NCBI GenBank assembly: GCA_037367405.1
Contig: JAZKJV010002618.1
Location: 62,001 to 126,000 of the forward strand
Reading direction: 5' to 3'
Source: Ottelia alismoides
Lineage: Eukaryota > Streptophyta > Magnoliopsida > Alismatales > Hydrocharitaceae
DNA length: 64,000 nt
The notes below the pieces were generated by a model, which ran no database searches, was not told where the DNA came from, and saw only the letters and a list, made by a program, of their open reading frames with translations. Positions within the stretch are counted from its first letter, which is position 1, and each line of letters opens with the position of its first letter. Position numbers and translations under genes: made by a program. Below are positions 33,501-45,182 of this stretch, piece by piece.

Positions 33501-34451
33501 CTCATCTGTGTTGAGCTACGTGTAAGGTGTGTATCCAAGTCAAGCCATTATCTCTGAGAGTCATGCGCATGTTGTTAAGTGTTCTACTTAGGCTCATCAA
33601 GATGACTTGTAAACATAGCCTAATGGACTCAAATATAAGTTTCAGATGAAGTTAAGTGGATTAAGGTATTAACAAAATCCATTGCTCAATTTAATTCTAG
33701 ACTAGTTTAAATGTCAACCATGATTCCAAAGAATTCATATGCAAGTATATACAAACTCTTTTTGTGGAAGAGTTTTTCAAATATGCAAATTTTTATGGGA
33801 ATTTTGATTTTTTGACTTTTTAGGTTATTTGAAAAAAAGAAGGAAAGAATTCTATAAATATATATACATATTTACACAATAGTTTATATTACAGGTCTTA
33901 TCTACAAAATTGTTTTATTTACAAGGTACTTATATACAAGGAGTTTAGGCATAGATTCTTGTTTTTATTGTACACATATATACAAGTAGTTTTTACACCC
34001 CTTGTTATTTCTTTATGTGGAAAAATAGTTTTGCAAAATAGTTTTCAAATTTAGTTTTACAAAATGTTTTTGCAAAAACTTTTTATTTTCACATAATTTT
34101 CAAAAAAAATATACAATATACGTAATTTATATATAGAAAATATTTTACAAATATTTTGCAAGCGAAAATTTTTACAAATATTTTTACAAAATTTGTATAA
34201 AAAATAATTTTTGGAAGGATGTCTGAAATGCTTTTATAGCCATGTTATTAACACACAATGTATGACTTATGACAAAAGTATATATACAATATATACGATA
34301 CCAACCTATACTTAGTTCGAACGATGTCGTCAGAGTGATCAGAGGGCAATGAAAGAAGACATAACTCGTGATGAGTATGAGGAAGTGAAAAGAATGCTAT
34401 ACTAAACGACGAATGAAAGAATAAAATAATCAAATGAATTGAATTCGGTGA

Positions 34452-34484
34452 CCCCCCTTATACTTAGGATCAAATATCCTATAG
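34452..34484 (-). repeat. Hairpin-polypurine module in A2 (1)
   Basis: Minus strand: ATAGGATATTTGATCCTAAG then TATAAGGGGGG. The second arm is intact and the first is shortened. Confidence 0.65.
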
Positions 34485-34534
34485 AAGAATGTACGAAAGG
34501 GGAAAATTGAAGTATAGAATATACATATATTACC

Positions 34535-34568
34535 TCCCCTAGATTTTGGTAAAATATTCCTAAGTATA
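34535..34568 (-). repeat. Hairpin-polypurine module in A2 (2)
   Basis: Minus strand: TATACTTAGGAATATTTTACC then AAAATCTAGGGGAGG. Decayed second arm. Confidence 0.55.
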
Positions 34569-34618
34569 GGCAACAAAACATAGGTAATAGAATCAAATGG
34601 ACAATCATACATTCAACA

Positions 34619-34654
34619 CCCCCTATACTTAGGGCGAAGTGCACCCTAAGTATA
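34619..34654 (-). repeat. Hairpin-polypurine module in A2 (3), well kept
   Basis: Minus strand: TATACTTAGGG-9-CCCTAAGTATA followed by GGGGG, a perfect 11-bp stem. The loop is TGCACTTCG. Confidence 0.8.
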
Positions 34655-34787
34655 GCATAATCACAAGATGAGACCGGGGAGTTGAAATAAAAGAATGAAT
34701 GATATATACATAATGAATATATACAACTACAGAGTAGAAGTAAAAATCAGGTATGAGATGCAAATGATGTGAGTCAAAGATTACATC

Positions 34788-36239
34788 TCATTTAAAATGA
34801 ATAGGAGCAACGTCAATGATCAGCAGATCTTGATCAAGATATGGCTTCAGGCGCTGACCTTTGACTAGAAAGGTGGAATCATAAGTCAATTCAAATATAT
34901 CAATTCTACCATTGTCGTTCACCTTTCTGACCAAGTATAGTCCCTTCCATTTACTCTGTAGTTTCCCTGGAAATATTCTCAACCTACATCAAATAGCCAT
35001 ACTCTACGGTTTGGCTCAAACAATTTATGGCTGATGTGAGAATCTTGCCATATCTTTACTCTATCCTTATACTGTAGACTACTTGAGAAAGTTATGTCTC
35101 TAAACTCCTCCAGGGCTACCAATTATACTCTTCTCTGGTCTCCTACACTATTGGGATTCAAAATAAACTAGTATCTTCACAAAGTGACTTGTGCTCAATT
35201 TCAACTGGTAAGTGGCATGGCTTGCCATAAATGAGTCGAAAGGGAGATGTGCCTAAGGGGGTCTTGAAGGAAGTCCTACAGGCCCACAAGATCGAGTCCA
35301 AAAGCTATGACCAATCCTTTCGATCTGGGTGAACAACCTTCTGTAAAATAGTCTTAATCTACTATTTAAAGTGGCACCTTTATGGTCAATGCTGAACTCG
35401 TTGGCAAGGGACCTTACCATGTTGTGATAAAATGAGACACACCGTCATAAATCAAGACTCTAGTTACCAAACTTATAAATGATATTCTTCCTCAAAAATT
35501 TGCAAACAATCTTTTAATCTGTGTCTCGGGCAGTGATGACCTCAACCTAACGACTAACATAATCCAAAACAAGCAGAATGTACTCGAATCCTTGACTTTT
35601 AGGGAATGGACACATGAAATCGATGTCCCATTCATAAAAACCTCACAAAAATGAATGGCTGCATCGACATCATATTTCTCTATCCATAATTTCCCATCCT
35701 CTGACAGTTAGTGAACCGCTTCAGGAATTTGTCTGAATCCTTGAATTGGGTAGGCCACCAAAGGCCGTATTGGAGAACTTTCCGTGCTGTCCATCTCCCA
35801 AAATGATGTCCTCCTGCCTCAAGCTTGTGGCAATAAGGGACGATGTTGTGGTGCTCCTCCTTAGGAATACACCGATGCCACACATTGTCCTCCCCTTCAT
35901 GATAAAGGGTAGGATTCTCCCAATGGTATGACTTGGCCTTCGCAAGGAAGGGCTCAAGTCGCTACTTGGGCCAACCTTGTGGAACTTTCTTGGTGAAAAA
36001 ATAGTTCACAATGTCAGTGCACCAAGGAAGCGAGGTGATAGCAAGAATTGCCTCGTCTAGGATTGTATTTGTAATAGGTGTGGTTGTTTAGAATCCTCAA
36101 GATGCTCTGATCAGGCGGGGTGATCCTCCACCACATTCTTAACTCCAGGTTTATCCATAATCTCTATATCAAACTCCTGGAGTAGAAGGATCCATCTGGT
36201 CAATCTGGCTTTGGCATAGTTCTTTGCCATGATGTATGC
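34788..36239 (-). pseudogene. Decayed pol of element A2 (RNase H end to integrase end)
   Basis: Minus-strand fragments: RNase H end near 36230-36120 ([19 protein letters not shown]), integrase zinc region 35883-35680 (CHKLEAGGHHFG, with the first zinc Cys lost: RFTNCQ), catalytic core with stops (about 35650-35180), and the C-terminus 34982-34788 (GKLQSKWKGLYLVRKVND). The gene is cut at 36239 by the LTR starting at 36240. Reverse transcriptase, protease and gag are not found in the window. Confidence 0.8.
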
Positions 36240-36830
36240 TGATGAATCTAACAATTCTCATTCTTTATTATTTTATTTTAGCTTTATATTTAAGCAGAAA
36301 CACCCGTAATTATATGTAAATACAATAAATTAACATTGTATAGGTTCTTTCTAATATTGCATAATTAACTCATATTTTCCAAAAATAAAAGATAAGTGTA
36401 AAGAAAAAGAAAGAAGGGATTATTTAGAATAAATAGTGTCTGACTCCAAACCCAAATAGTAGGTCAAGTCTTGACCTGATCGACAAAGAATAAGAAGAGA
36501 GAGATAGGGTACATTGCATATTAAACATAACACCTTTGCCTACAATAGATATGTATTTTGTAAATACTTTATTTATTTTTAAATACTTGTATATAGCATA
36601 ATAATAATAATAAAATAAAATAAAACTAAGAAAACATAAAACAAAAATAAAATCAAACCCACAAGTCATTGTACAAAGACACAAGTGTGTGTATATTATA
36701 CATGATGTTTTATACATTTATCTGAATTATATAAGTCAAATAAAAATCATTTTACATTCCTAAAGAATTTGTAAATAAATAATACATATTTTCTAAAAAT
36801 AATAAAATAAAAATACATGTATATAATACA

Positions 36831-36839
36831 TATGTATAT
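36831..36839. repeat. 9-bp target duplication, left (TATGTATAT)
   Basis: Exact match to 38227-38235. Confidence 0.85.
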
Positions 36840-37060
36840 GGGATTTTTACCTGGCAAACCCTATAATCTTTTTCAATTACCTCCATGATCTTTGAAACAA
36901 TCTAATTATGCCCTTAACCCTGTAAACTTGCTCTATCTTACCGTACGATCCCTACTGTTAAATTGATACATCTAGAGTTAACTTCCTTGGGTTAAAAATA
37001 AGTTAATCTATCCAATCCGCGATCGGACGGCTATAATTAACCAAGGTGTATGGAGGAGGT

Positions 37061-37495
37061 TGGCAGAGGTTCGAAGGAGGCGGGCTGGGTTGGATGGAGG
37101 AGGCAGGTGGGCGAGAGGGACCTGGGTTAGAGGAGGTGAGTAGAGGATGTTGGCGAGGGAACGAGGGAGGTGACCTGGGATGGAGGATGTTGGGTAGGGG
37201 GAGGGACCTGGGGTGGTGGAGCTGCGTGGGAGGATATTGGCGGGGGTTTGAGGGAGGCCACCTGGGCCAGAGGGTGGTGGGTAGGGGGAGGGACTTGGGT
37301 TGGTGGAGGTGCGTGGAGGAGATTGGCGGGGGGTTCGAGGTAGGGCGACCTGAGCTGGAGGGAGGAGGGTGGGGGATGACCTGGGCTAGTGGACATGTGT
37401 GGAGGAGGCTGGCGGGGGTTCGAGGGAGGTGACCTAGTCTATAAGGTGACGGGTGGGGGGGAGCTTCACTTCAAGCAGCAACAAGGGAGGGGGGC
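37061..37495. repeat. Minisatellite, 86-90 bp units
   Basis: Five units begin with TGGC(A/G)(A/G/C)G... at 37061, 37151, 37238, 37324 and 37410 (spacing 90, 87, 86, 86). Each has gttcgagggagg and gacctggg. Very G-rich on the plus strand. Confidence 0.8.
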
Positions 37496-37890
37496 TTCAA
37501 GCTGGGATGCCGGGGGGGGGGGGGGAGGGTGGGTGGGGGGGGGGCTCTCTTCAAGCAGTGACGCGGGAGGGAGGCTTTGAATCAGGGCGCTGGGAGGGGG
37601 GGGGGGGCTCTCTTCGAGCAACGACGGGGGAGGGGGCTTCGAGTTGGGGTGCTGGGAGGGGGGCTCACTTCGAGAAACGATGAGGGAGGGGGACTTCGAG
37701 ACAGGGCATTGGGAGGGGGGCTCGCGGGTATCGGGAGTGGGGGCTCGCTTCGACCAATGATAGGGGAGGGGGGCTTCGAGTCGAGGTGCCGTGAGAGGGG
37801 GGTTCTCTTGGAGCTAGTGAGGAGGTGGGGTTAGTCTTCGAGCGGCCAGGGGAGGCTGAGGGCCTTCGAGCGGGGGAGGCAGCGGGGGGG
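37480..37890. repeat. Minisatellite, about 57-80 bp units, G-run rich
   Basis: Five or six units of the form GGCTTCGAG...GGGNGCTGGGAGGGGGG...CTTCGA. G-runs of 6 to 16 make G-quadruplex formation likely. Confidence 0.7.
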
Positions 37891-38226
37891 GGGGGGAGCT
37901 TCGAGCAGGTCAGGAACGAGGAGGTCGAGGGCGGAGGTCAGGAAGGAGGAGGGCGGTGGAGGTCAAGGAGGTGGTGGGTCTAGGTGGTGGGGAAGAGACG
38001 AAGGTGAGAGGGAGTGGCAATTATTGTAAATTCGATAAATAAAATAAGTATAAGAAAAAAGAATGTAACGGAATCAGGTTAGTTTAATGAGTAAATGGAT
38101 GGAGGCTAACCATAAGGTTTATAGGGTAAGGGTTAGTAAGTTTACGAGGTCCATAAAGGAATTAGGTTGTTTCAAAGATCATAGAGGTAATTGACAAAGA
38201 TTTTAGGGTCTGTTGGTAAAAATCCC

Positions 38227-38235
38227 TATGTATAT
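38227..38235. repeat. 9-bp target duplication, right (TATGTATAT)
   Basis: Exact match to 36831-36839. Confidence 0.85.
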
Positions 38236-40876
38236 TATACATGTATATAGTACATTATATTGTATATACTGTACATATGATGTCATAAAAATAATTAAAA
38301 ATCATAGAGAAATAGTTTAAAAATAATAAACAACTTTAATTTTATTCATTTTTTGGAAATCATTTCTATTTTGTATTTATTGCTCTTTCAATTTTTTAGG
38401 TTGGAATTTTGATATTGGTCCACGTCAGATTGTTGACTGTAATCAACCTTCTCCCTTCGCTGGGTCGACTCGACTTTCGTTCGTCGGAGCCCTTTTCTCC
38501 GCTTTTTCCTGGTTAGACCCAACCACATTTTCCCTTATTTCTTGAGCCATACTATTCTATTATGATCCATGATCCTTGCAGATCCCTAGGCGCAGCAGGA
38601 TCACACAAGGGTTTTCGCAGAATCTTCCGATTTTCTTGACCTAGCCTTCAACTATAAATGATCGTTTTCCACCTCCCGAGCTCAGACGACCATGCCTTGC
38701 ACCACCATTGTTCCTTAGCCACCTCCAGGATAGTGACAGCTCCTTGGATGTCCCCTTTGGAGCTTCCTTGAGTACCTAGTTGCACCTGCTCAACTCATGG
38801 CCGGAGTTCTTTGTCGCGACAAGCCTCCCAGCCTTCCGCTGCTTGGTTGAGGCCATAACCCTATCGTTCGCATCACCTAATGTTCTTGAGCCCTTCAGAA
38901 GCTTTGGATACCCTCCATTTCTCTTACTTTTTCATTTTCATTTCGATCCATTCATCACCTTCATCGCACCATCACCATCCTTCCTCATGACCTAACTCCT
39001 TAGGCGCACTCATGAAAGGAGATTAAGGTCTGATCTCCATCTTCCATGTATGCCGGAGATTGAGCTCCATCCCCTACTTGTTTCCCTTGAATTTTCCAAG
39101 CAATAACTGGATCGAAGCAATGCTCCAAGTCTTGCGACCCTTTGTAGGTGCTGGTTTATGCGAGGAGACCAAGTGGTGCCCTAGATGCTATAGGCAGAGC
39201 TACGCTAGGAGGAGCATAACCGCCCTGACTATCCAATTGTTGCCCTCTCATCGGAGTCGTACATTCAATGCAGAGAACTTCCACGACGGTGCTGGAACCT
39301 TCATTGTCTTCATCAGAGCAGCGTATCTCCCATCATGCTCAGTTGAAGCTTACCTAAGCTCAGTTCATCCAACACCCTCTATTGTCGTCTAATATGGAGT
39401 GGGAGTCCCAGAGCTAATTAGGACCGTACAAGCACAACCAAATTCTAATGATTTGATCAGATTCTGGGCGAATCTGACATGCACGTTCACCAACTTTTCA
39501 GAATCGTCAAATCCTCAGATAACGACTCATCAAAGTCGTACGCACACGCCTCGATCTCAGCTGGCAGGTCTTTTTGTTGAGGCGCATCAGAGCCATCGGC
39601 CTACTCACATGCCAGTAACGTGTCTACATGGGTAAATTTCGACTTTTACCCTAACTTTCATGCTATTTGCCTTCAGTCCATTAATTATAATAAATAGATT
39701 AGAACTTTTATAGTTTGGACTCTCTTGTTTATTTATTTACACTTTAGTCCAGTTGAGTCTGAGTCATGTGCACAGGCATGAGTATTTTGGGATATTTGTA
39801 GATCGCACCCTGGACTTTTCATCTATTATGGAATCAAGATTACATTTTGAGTATTTGCTCTTATACCCTTAACTACCGAGATCACACGTTGCACATGAAC
39901 TTTCTAGATTAATTGCATTTTTGGCCCATGTACTTTTTATTGTTATGGCCTTCAGAAGTTTAATTTCTTTGTGAAAAGGTCCTTGTGAACTGTTTTTGAC
40001 TATTTACCTTTGATTTAATGCAATAAGTAGCAAATTGGCCGTAAAAATTCCACAAAAATATTTGGTAGCTCCTGCTTGCTTGATATATGTGTGGTAATTT
40101 TAGTTTGCCAAATTTATTTTATTTTTGTATTATTAAAAATTCAAAAACCTTTAAAAGTGTCTTATTTGTCTTTGGAAAATTATAAAAAATGAAAAATCAC
40201 CTAAAAATTCCACTAAATTTAATGGTAGATGTCTTTTAGTGTCTTTTAGCTCCAATATTAATTTAGTTTGAAAATACTTTATAAAAAGCATAAAATTTTT
40301 AAAACACTTGAAAATTTTTAAAAAATTCTATCAAATTGTAAAAAAATCGAAAAAAATAATGATTCGGTCTCTTTTTATATATATTTGCTTCCATTATAAC
40401 ATAAAAATCCTACCTATGAGTTTTGCGATTTTTGTCACTGTTTGTTTTTAGAAAATCACAAAAAAATTAAAAATCTATAAAAATTACCAAAAACAATATA
40501 AACCATATAAAACCCAAAAAACATTTTTATTGAAAAATTCTGAGTATTTTTGACCTATAAGAAAACAAAAATAGTGTGTGTGAGTTTTTTTCTTGTGCTT
40601 ATTATTTTTTTTTGAAAATTAAAATTTGAAAAATTTAAAACCACTAAAAAGATTTGTATTCCCGAAATCACACTACTTCGCTTTACTTGTGCTCTACATG
40701 TTCGACCCTTGCCGCTATACCAGGTAAATAAAAAGTAGCAAAACCGCTTACATTTGATTGTTCCATCTCTTAGTGGTTTGATTTCCTTGTTGATCGATTT
40801 GATTGATTGAGGAAAACGACACTTGATTTATTTATTCCACCTTAGTCAATCTATGACTTTATTTGAGCAGAGTCCA

Positions 40877-42651
40877 TGCCTAGAAGAATCCCATGTGAAG
40901 GGTTTTGAGATTCAAGAACAACTCCAAGTATAGTCGACCTCTAGGGTTCGATCAACGAGCCCGAATACTTGTGAGGCTGCTAATCAATGCAAGACCCTTC
41001 CAGCGTGCTCTCAAGCACTTTAGCTGCGTGATTGGTGGTCGGAGAGGTAGCCAGAGCCGATCGAATGGGTGCTAGGGAAGCATGCTTCCCTGTTCTTCCA
41101 GCTCCATCCAAGACCGTCCGATTGAGCCATGTTCTTTACGAGTAGCAAGAGAGATCAAATCATCCCACATATTAACTGTTGGATCTCCTTCCCAAATCTA
41201 ATCTTGGACGTCAGATTCGAAGGGGTATCATTCGTTCAGATGATGGCACGTGTTTAAATGAGTTGAATCATGGTTGTTCACCAGTGCACTAATGGGGTTA
41301 ATTTGCCACTCTTAGCCCCCCTCCTTTTGGATTTATTTATTAATCTTGTAAATAAATGTTATAGTGTGAACAAAATTGGAAATATTGCATAGAGACCCAT
41401 GTACTTGTTTGATATTGCATATGGGTTTAGTCCCGCTCAGCTCACATGTCGTCCCACGTGAGATGGACAAATTGCACATATGTCCTGGAGATTTCGTGAA
41501 ATATAAAATGATCCATAAAGTTTAAATATTAGTTGTATATTATTGGAAATTTTTCACATGTACCCCTGACTTTTTTAATTACACATTTTCCCTCGCTAGT
41601 GCATGTATTTTTGTGCTTGAGTATCATTTATTAAAATTATCATTCATGCTTGAAAAATTTTACAAAAATACGATTAAGTGCCTACTAAATTGTAGTGCCA
41701 CACCATATTTTCATAATAGCATTTATTCCTATTTTCCCACTTACTGAAAATCAAAAACACATGTTTTTCTCCTTGCGTGAATTATAAAATACAAAAAAAT
41801 AGAAAAATGTTTTAAAAAATTATCAAAAAAATTTTGTTTATATAATATTTCGCAACATCAAACCAAAAATCACTAGAAATAGAAAACAAATACAATAAAA
41901 AAGCTCCAAATCCTTTATAAAAAGATTAAATATCCGCACAAATTCCAAAAATATCCATTTATATTTTGTAAGTTTTTTTATTATATATTTTTTATTAAAA
42001 AAGTTTTAGTAAATCTATACTTTATTTTATATTTTTACTATCTAAAACAACTCGACCTATTTAATTAATCAGTGTTTTTGGATTTTTTACTTAAAAAATA
42101 TAAAAAATTAGAAATAATTGCCTAAAAATCACAAAAATGGTAAAAAATTATATAAAACCAAAATAATCTATTATATAATTTTTATTTATTGTTAGTAATA
42201 TTTATAAACAGATTACTCTATATTGTATATATATTACTTATATATTTTACTTATTTTTTATAAAAAAAATAAAAATCAAGAAAATATAAAAAATAAGAAA
42301 ATTAAAAAATTAAAAAAAAACAAAAAATCAAATCCAAAAATATATAAAATTTAAAACCCACACAATAATACATAGATAAGAGGAACACAAAGTTTGGATT
42401 CCATTACCTGATCTATCTAGTTTGCTCCCTAAGTTCGACAATCTACACACACCTACACCTATACACATATTTATAGAGTTATAATAATTTTTACCTTTAC
42501 GTCTTATTTTTCGTTGCTTTATTTATGTTGTGGGTTAATTGTTGTTTGAATGAGGTATTTGTGAGTGGTCGCCTCATCAATAATATATCTTCGCTTCTAC
42601 GAGGATATTATTTTAGACCCTCATAAAAACCACTTCAACACCACGTCAGCA
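40877..42651 (+). repeat. 3' half of a family-III-like LTR
   Basis: Matches the second half of the solo LTR at 45183-49000: 'gagaggtagccagagccg' (compare 'ggaaggtagccagagtcg'), a paired 'acgtgag' part near 41450, 'gtgggttaattg', 'gtgagtggtcgcctcatca' and 'gaggatattattttag'. It ends at CAGCA (42651). The first half is missing. Confidence 0.6.
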
Positions 42652-44150
42652 ATTTGATCATGCCATAGATGGGTTACTTGATGAGGACCCCACTCTTTTG
42701 TAATTTCATTTTATTTCTTGTAAATATTAAGTACCATTTAAAAATATTCAAACAATTACAATAGACCTCCGTATTTATGAATATTTCAAGGAGGACCTCA
42801 TACCTCACGTGTTGCATCACATGAGGCAATGTAATTGTTGCAACTAATCTCCACCAGCTTTGATTTATTTATGCTTAGTCCTTAAAATTTGTAAATATGT
42901 ATAGTATTTTGTGGTCACTATCCCTCAAATTTTATTAATAGTGCAAATATACCCCTATTAGTATGTAACTTACTTATTTGTTGTTCTTTTTTATTTCAAT
43001 AGCTCGTTTACTTCATTAATGTTTGGACTAGTTTTGTTGGTGCATTAATCTATGTTAAATCACATTGTACTTTTATTTCATACATTTATCGCAATTTCCC
43101 ATTTATTAAAAATTATTTAGGAGCTAAAAATTCCTGTCTAGATAACAAACATAAAAAAAGTAAACCATCTATAAAAACTTCAAAAATATTTTTTAGTGTA
43201 TATTAATATATAATACAGATCCATACTAAAAATCACAAAATATTTGTAAAAAATATAAAAGAAAAAACAATTAGAAGAACAAAACCCTAAAAAGACTATA
43301 CAAATCAGTAACCGTTCTATCAAAAATCCAAAAATACATTTATGTTTCTTATTTTCATATGTATCATACATCATATATAAAAAGCAATTTTGGGAATTTT
43401 CAGACTATTTATCTATTTTGAAAACCCAAAATAATTTACCCTATATATTATATCCACTATTTTGTATATTTAAGTCCCTTAAAAATATATAAACATTATA
43501 AAAAAATTAAGAAAAATAAGAAAAAGAGATAAAAACTTGAAAACATAAAATCATTTTATTTTGTAAATTTTGACTACATATAAGTATATTTAAAATTTTA
43601 AGACCTTATATATACTATATATACCCTATAATAATTAAATACATATTATTAATAATTATAAATACATAATATATATTTAAAATGCTTAAAAAAATAAAAA
43701 GACTCATTCATGTATACACTCCCCATACTTATACAGATTTGTTTACTGTTGATCATATATATTACTTATAATATACATAATACTATATATATTATCTCTT
43801 AAAAAATAAAAGAACTAAAAATTGCAAAATGAAAAGGAAATAAAAATTAAAAATTTCAAAACATAAAAATAAAACAGTTGAAGTCCATAAAAATCAAATA
43901 TAATTAAAAACCCTTAAAAGTTTCAAAAAGTTGAAAAGTACAAAAATAATTATTATTGATTTTCACTAATTAATAATAATTATTCCAAACCATGTTTGCT
44001 CACAGTGTTTCGACCCCTAGTATTTGTTATTGTACATCATTTGCAGGGTAAAATAAATTCCACCCCTCATCTTATTTATTATTCTATTCTATATCGATGG
44101 TTTATTGTTTGTTTGTTTGCATTGATTGAGTTCCGAATACTGCTAGAGCA
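42652..44150 (+). repeat. 3' half of another LTR
   Basis: The style and order repeat again: 'cctcacgtgttgcatcacatgagg' near 42803, 'gtgcaaatataccccta', long A/T-rich text, then 'tgtttcgacccc' and 'gcagggtaaaataaattcc' near 44006-44061. No coding sequence. The ends are approximate and the family is uncertain. Confidence 0.45.
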
Positions 44151-44879
44151 GCCAATACATAGATTGTCGGATCTCACTTGTCAGACACCACATGCCCTCC
44201 AAGACCAAGCATTAGGAACCTCGAACTCTGCTTTCAACACTCATGTCGTGTTCCTTGGAGAGTCATGGCTTTTATATTTTATACTTAAATTGCAAATATA
44301 ATCTATTTAAATGCTTGCCTTTATTGTGTTGAATCCTTTATCATTGAAAAAATATAATAAATAAGTCAGGGGAAAAGCTATGATATTTGAAACTTTAAAG
44401 ATGAATATGGCATTCTTGGAAAATTGTTGAAATAAATAATGATTTGGCAATGAATAATATTTGTTCCTATATTAACATGGAACATATACCAACAAGTATT
44501 CAAATTATCATTGTTTTTGGTCAATTTTCTCATAGTATCTTTTTATAATGTCAACAAACAATCGTCAAAATATGATTCAATCATCCTTATATGATTATTT
44601 AAAATAAATACAACAATGAATACTATATTAATATAATTACCGAGAAAAATTATAGTCATAGATATTAATTTAAAATTAAAAAATAGGACAATGACATTAA
44701 ATAATTTGATTTCATACGTTCTTGTTGTAGTCATAGTGCATTATAATTTATTTATTTGGAACATGAGCTTGTAATTTACGGAGGTATATAGTAGTATATA
44801 GTTGTTGCCTTGTTGTTTTTGTTCCATGCCACTTATTTTTGATTTTTCTGTGTAAAAAATCTTATTTTTCTTATTGTTA
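44151..44879. other. Unassigned AT-rich sequence
   Basis: I see no gene, repeat or domain here. It may be leader sequence of the element whose LTR ends near 44150. The short frame at 43996-44301 crosses the LTR boundary and has no recognisable feature. Confidence 0.3.
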
Positions 44880-45145
44880 GGGGGCATTCGGCTATGGAAT
44901 ACGTATGAATAAAGATGGAGTATAAGGAGAACAAGGGTCTATTCTCTATTCAGCTGAAATAATAGGAATAATGAGAATAAGGTGGAATACAAATAGGTTA
45001 GGTTGAATAAAGTTAAGAATAGGAGTGGAATAAGGTGAAATGTTTGGTTGTACATGGATGGGAATAGTCGTACTATTGAGAACCATGATGGATGGAGAAT
45101 TGTCCCCTTATTCACAGGCTTATTATTCTCCAAATGAACAAATCC
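44880..45145. mobile_element. Tourist-like MITE, 266 bp
   Basis: TTA (44877-44879) and TTA (45146-45148) flank a segment that starts GGGGGCATTCGGCTATGGAA and ends with the loose inverse of it (...TTCTCCAAATGAACAAATCC). The inverted repeats are imperfect. The TTA duplication and the G...TT(C/T)GG(C/T)TA pattern fit PIF/Harbinger MITEs. Confidence 0.5.
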
Positions 45146-45182
45146 TTAGAGTTGGATTTAGAATGTGAATGGATGTTATAGC

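Larger units (their letters stand above)
32613..34787 (-). other. 3' region of element A2 with PPT and modules
   Basis: On the minus strand, from pol to LTR: modules at 34654-34452, an AT-rich stretch, the conserved ORF-like block (33500-33231, core 33362-33285), the 44-nt block (33035-32992), a decayed hairpin with CTAGTAAA, and the PPT AGAGTATAGGGG at 32615-32626. The order is the same as in the intact element. Confidence 0.7.
36840..38226. mobile_element. Non-autonomous Mutator-like element (1387 bp)
   Basis: The ends GGGATTTTTACC... and ...GGTAAAAATCCC form terminal inverted repeats of about 95-100 bp. Both arms contain CAATTACCTC and ATGATCTTTGAAACAA in the same order. A perfect 9-bp duplication flanks the element. 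Long inverted repeats with 9-bp duplications are the hallmark of Mutator-like elements. No transposase is present. The inside is GC-rich, with two minisatellites (37061-37440 and 37480-37890). The reading frames in it only reflect the repeats. Confidence 0.85.
36240..40876 (+). repeat. Plus-strand family-II LTR, interrupted by a Mutator-like element
   Basis: It starts TGATGAATCTAACAATTC and ends near gagtcca (40876). Without the 1387-bp insertion and its 9-bp duplication it is about 3.24 kb, close to the related LTR at 29300-32612. Landmarks shared with that copy include 'tggtccacgtcagattgttgac' near 38417 and 'cgcttacatttgattg' near 40746. No primer-binding site follows, so it may be a solo LTR; clear flanking duplications are not visible. 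Confidence 0.7.

Noticed and set aside
37061..37495. CRISPR-like array
   Set aside because: Units are contiguous and similar along their length, with no constant repeat and variable spacer pattern, in a eukaryotic context.
37046..37834. Gly-rich and Pro-rich frames of 76-128 codons
   Set aside because: Artefacts of the minisatellites inside the Mutator-like element.
36235..40881. Target duplication around the LTR at 36240 (TATGC against CATGC or TGCCT)
   Set aside because: The match depends on where the decayed LTR end is placed; not convincing.
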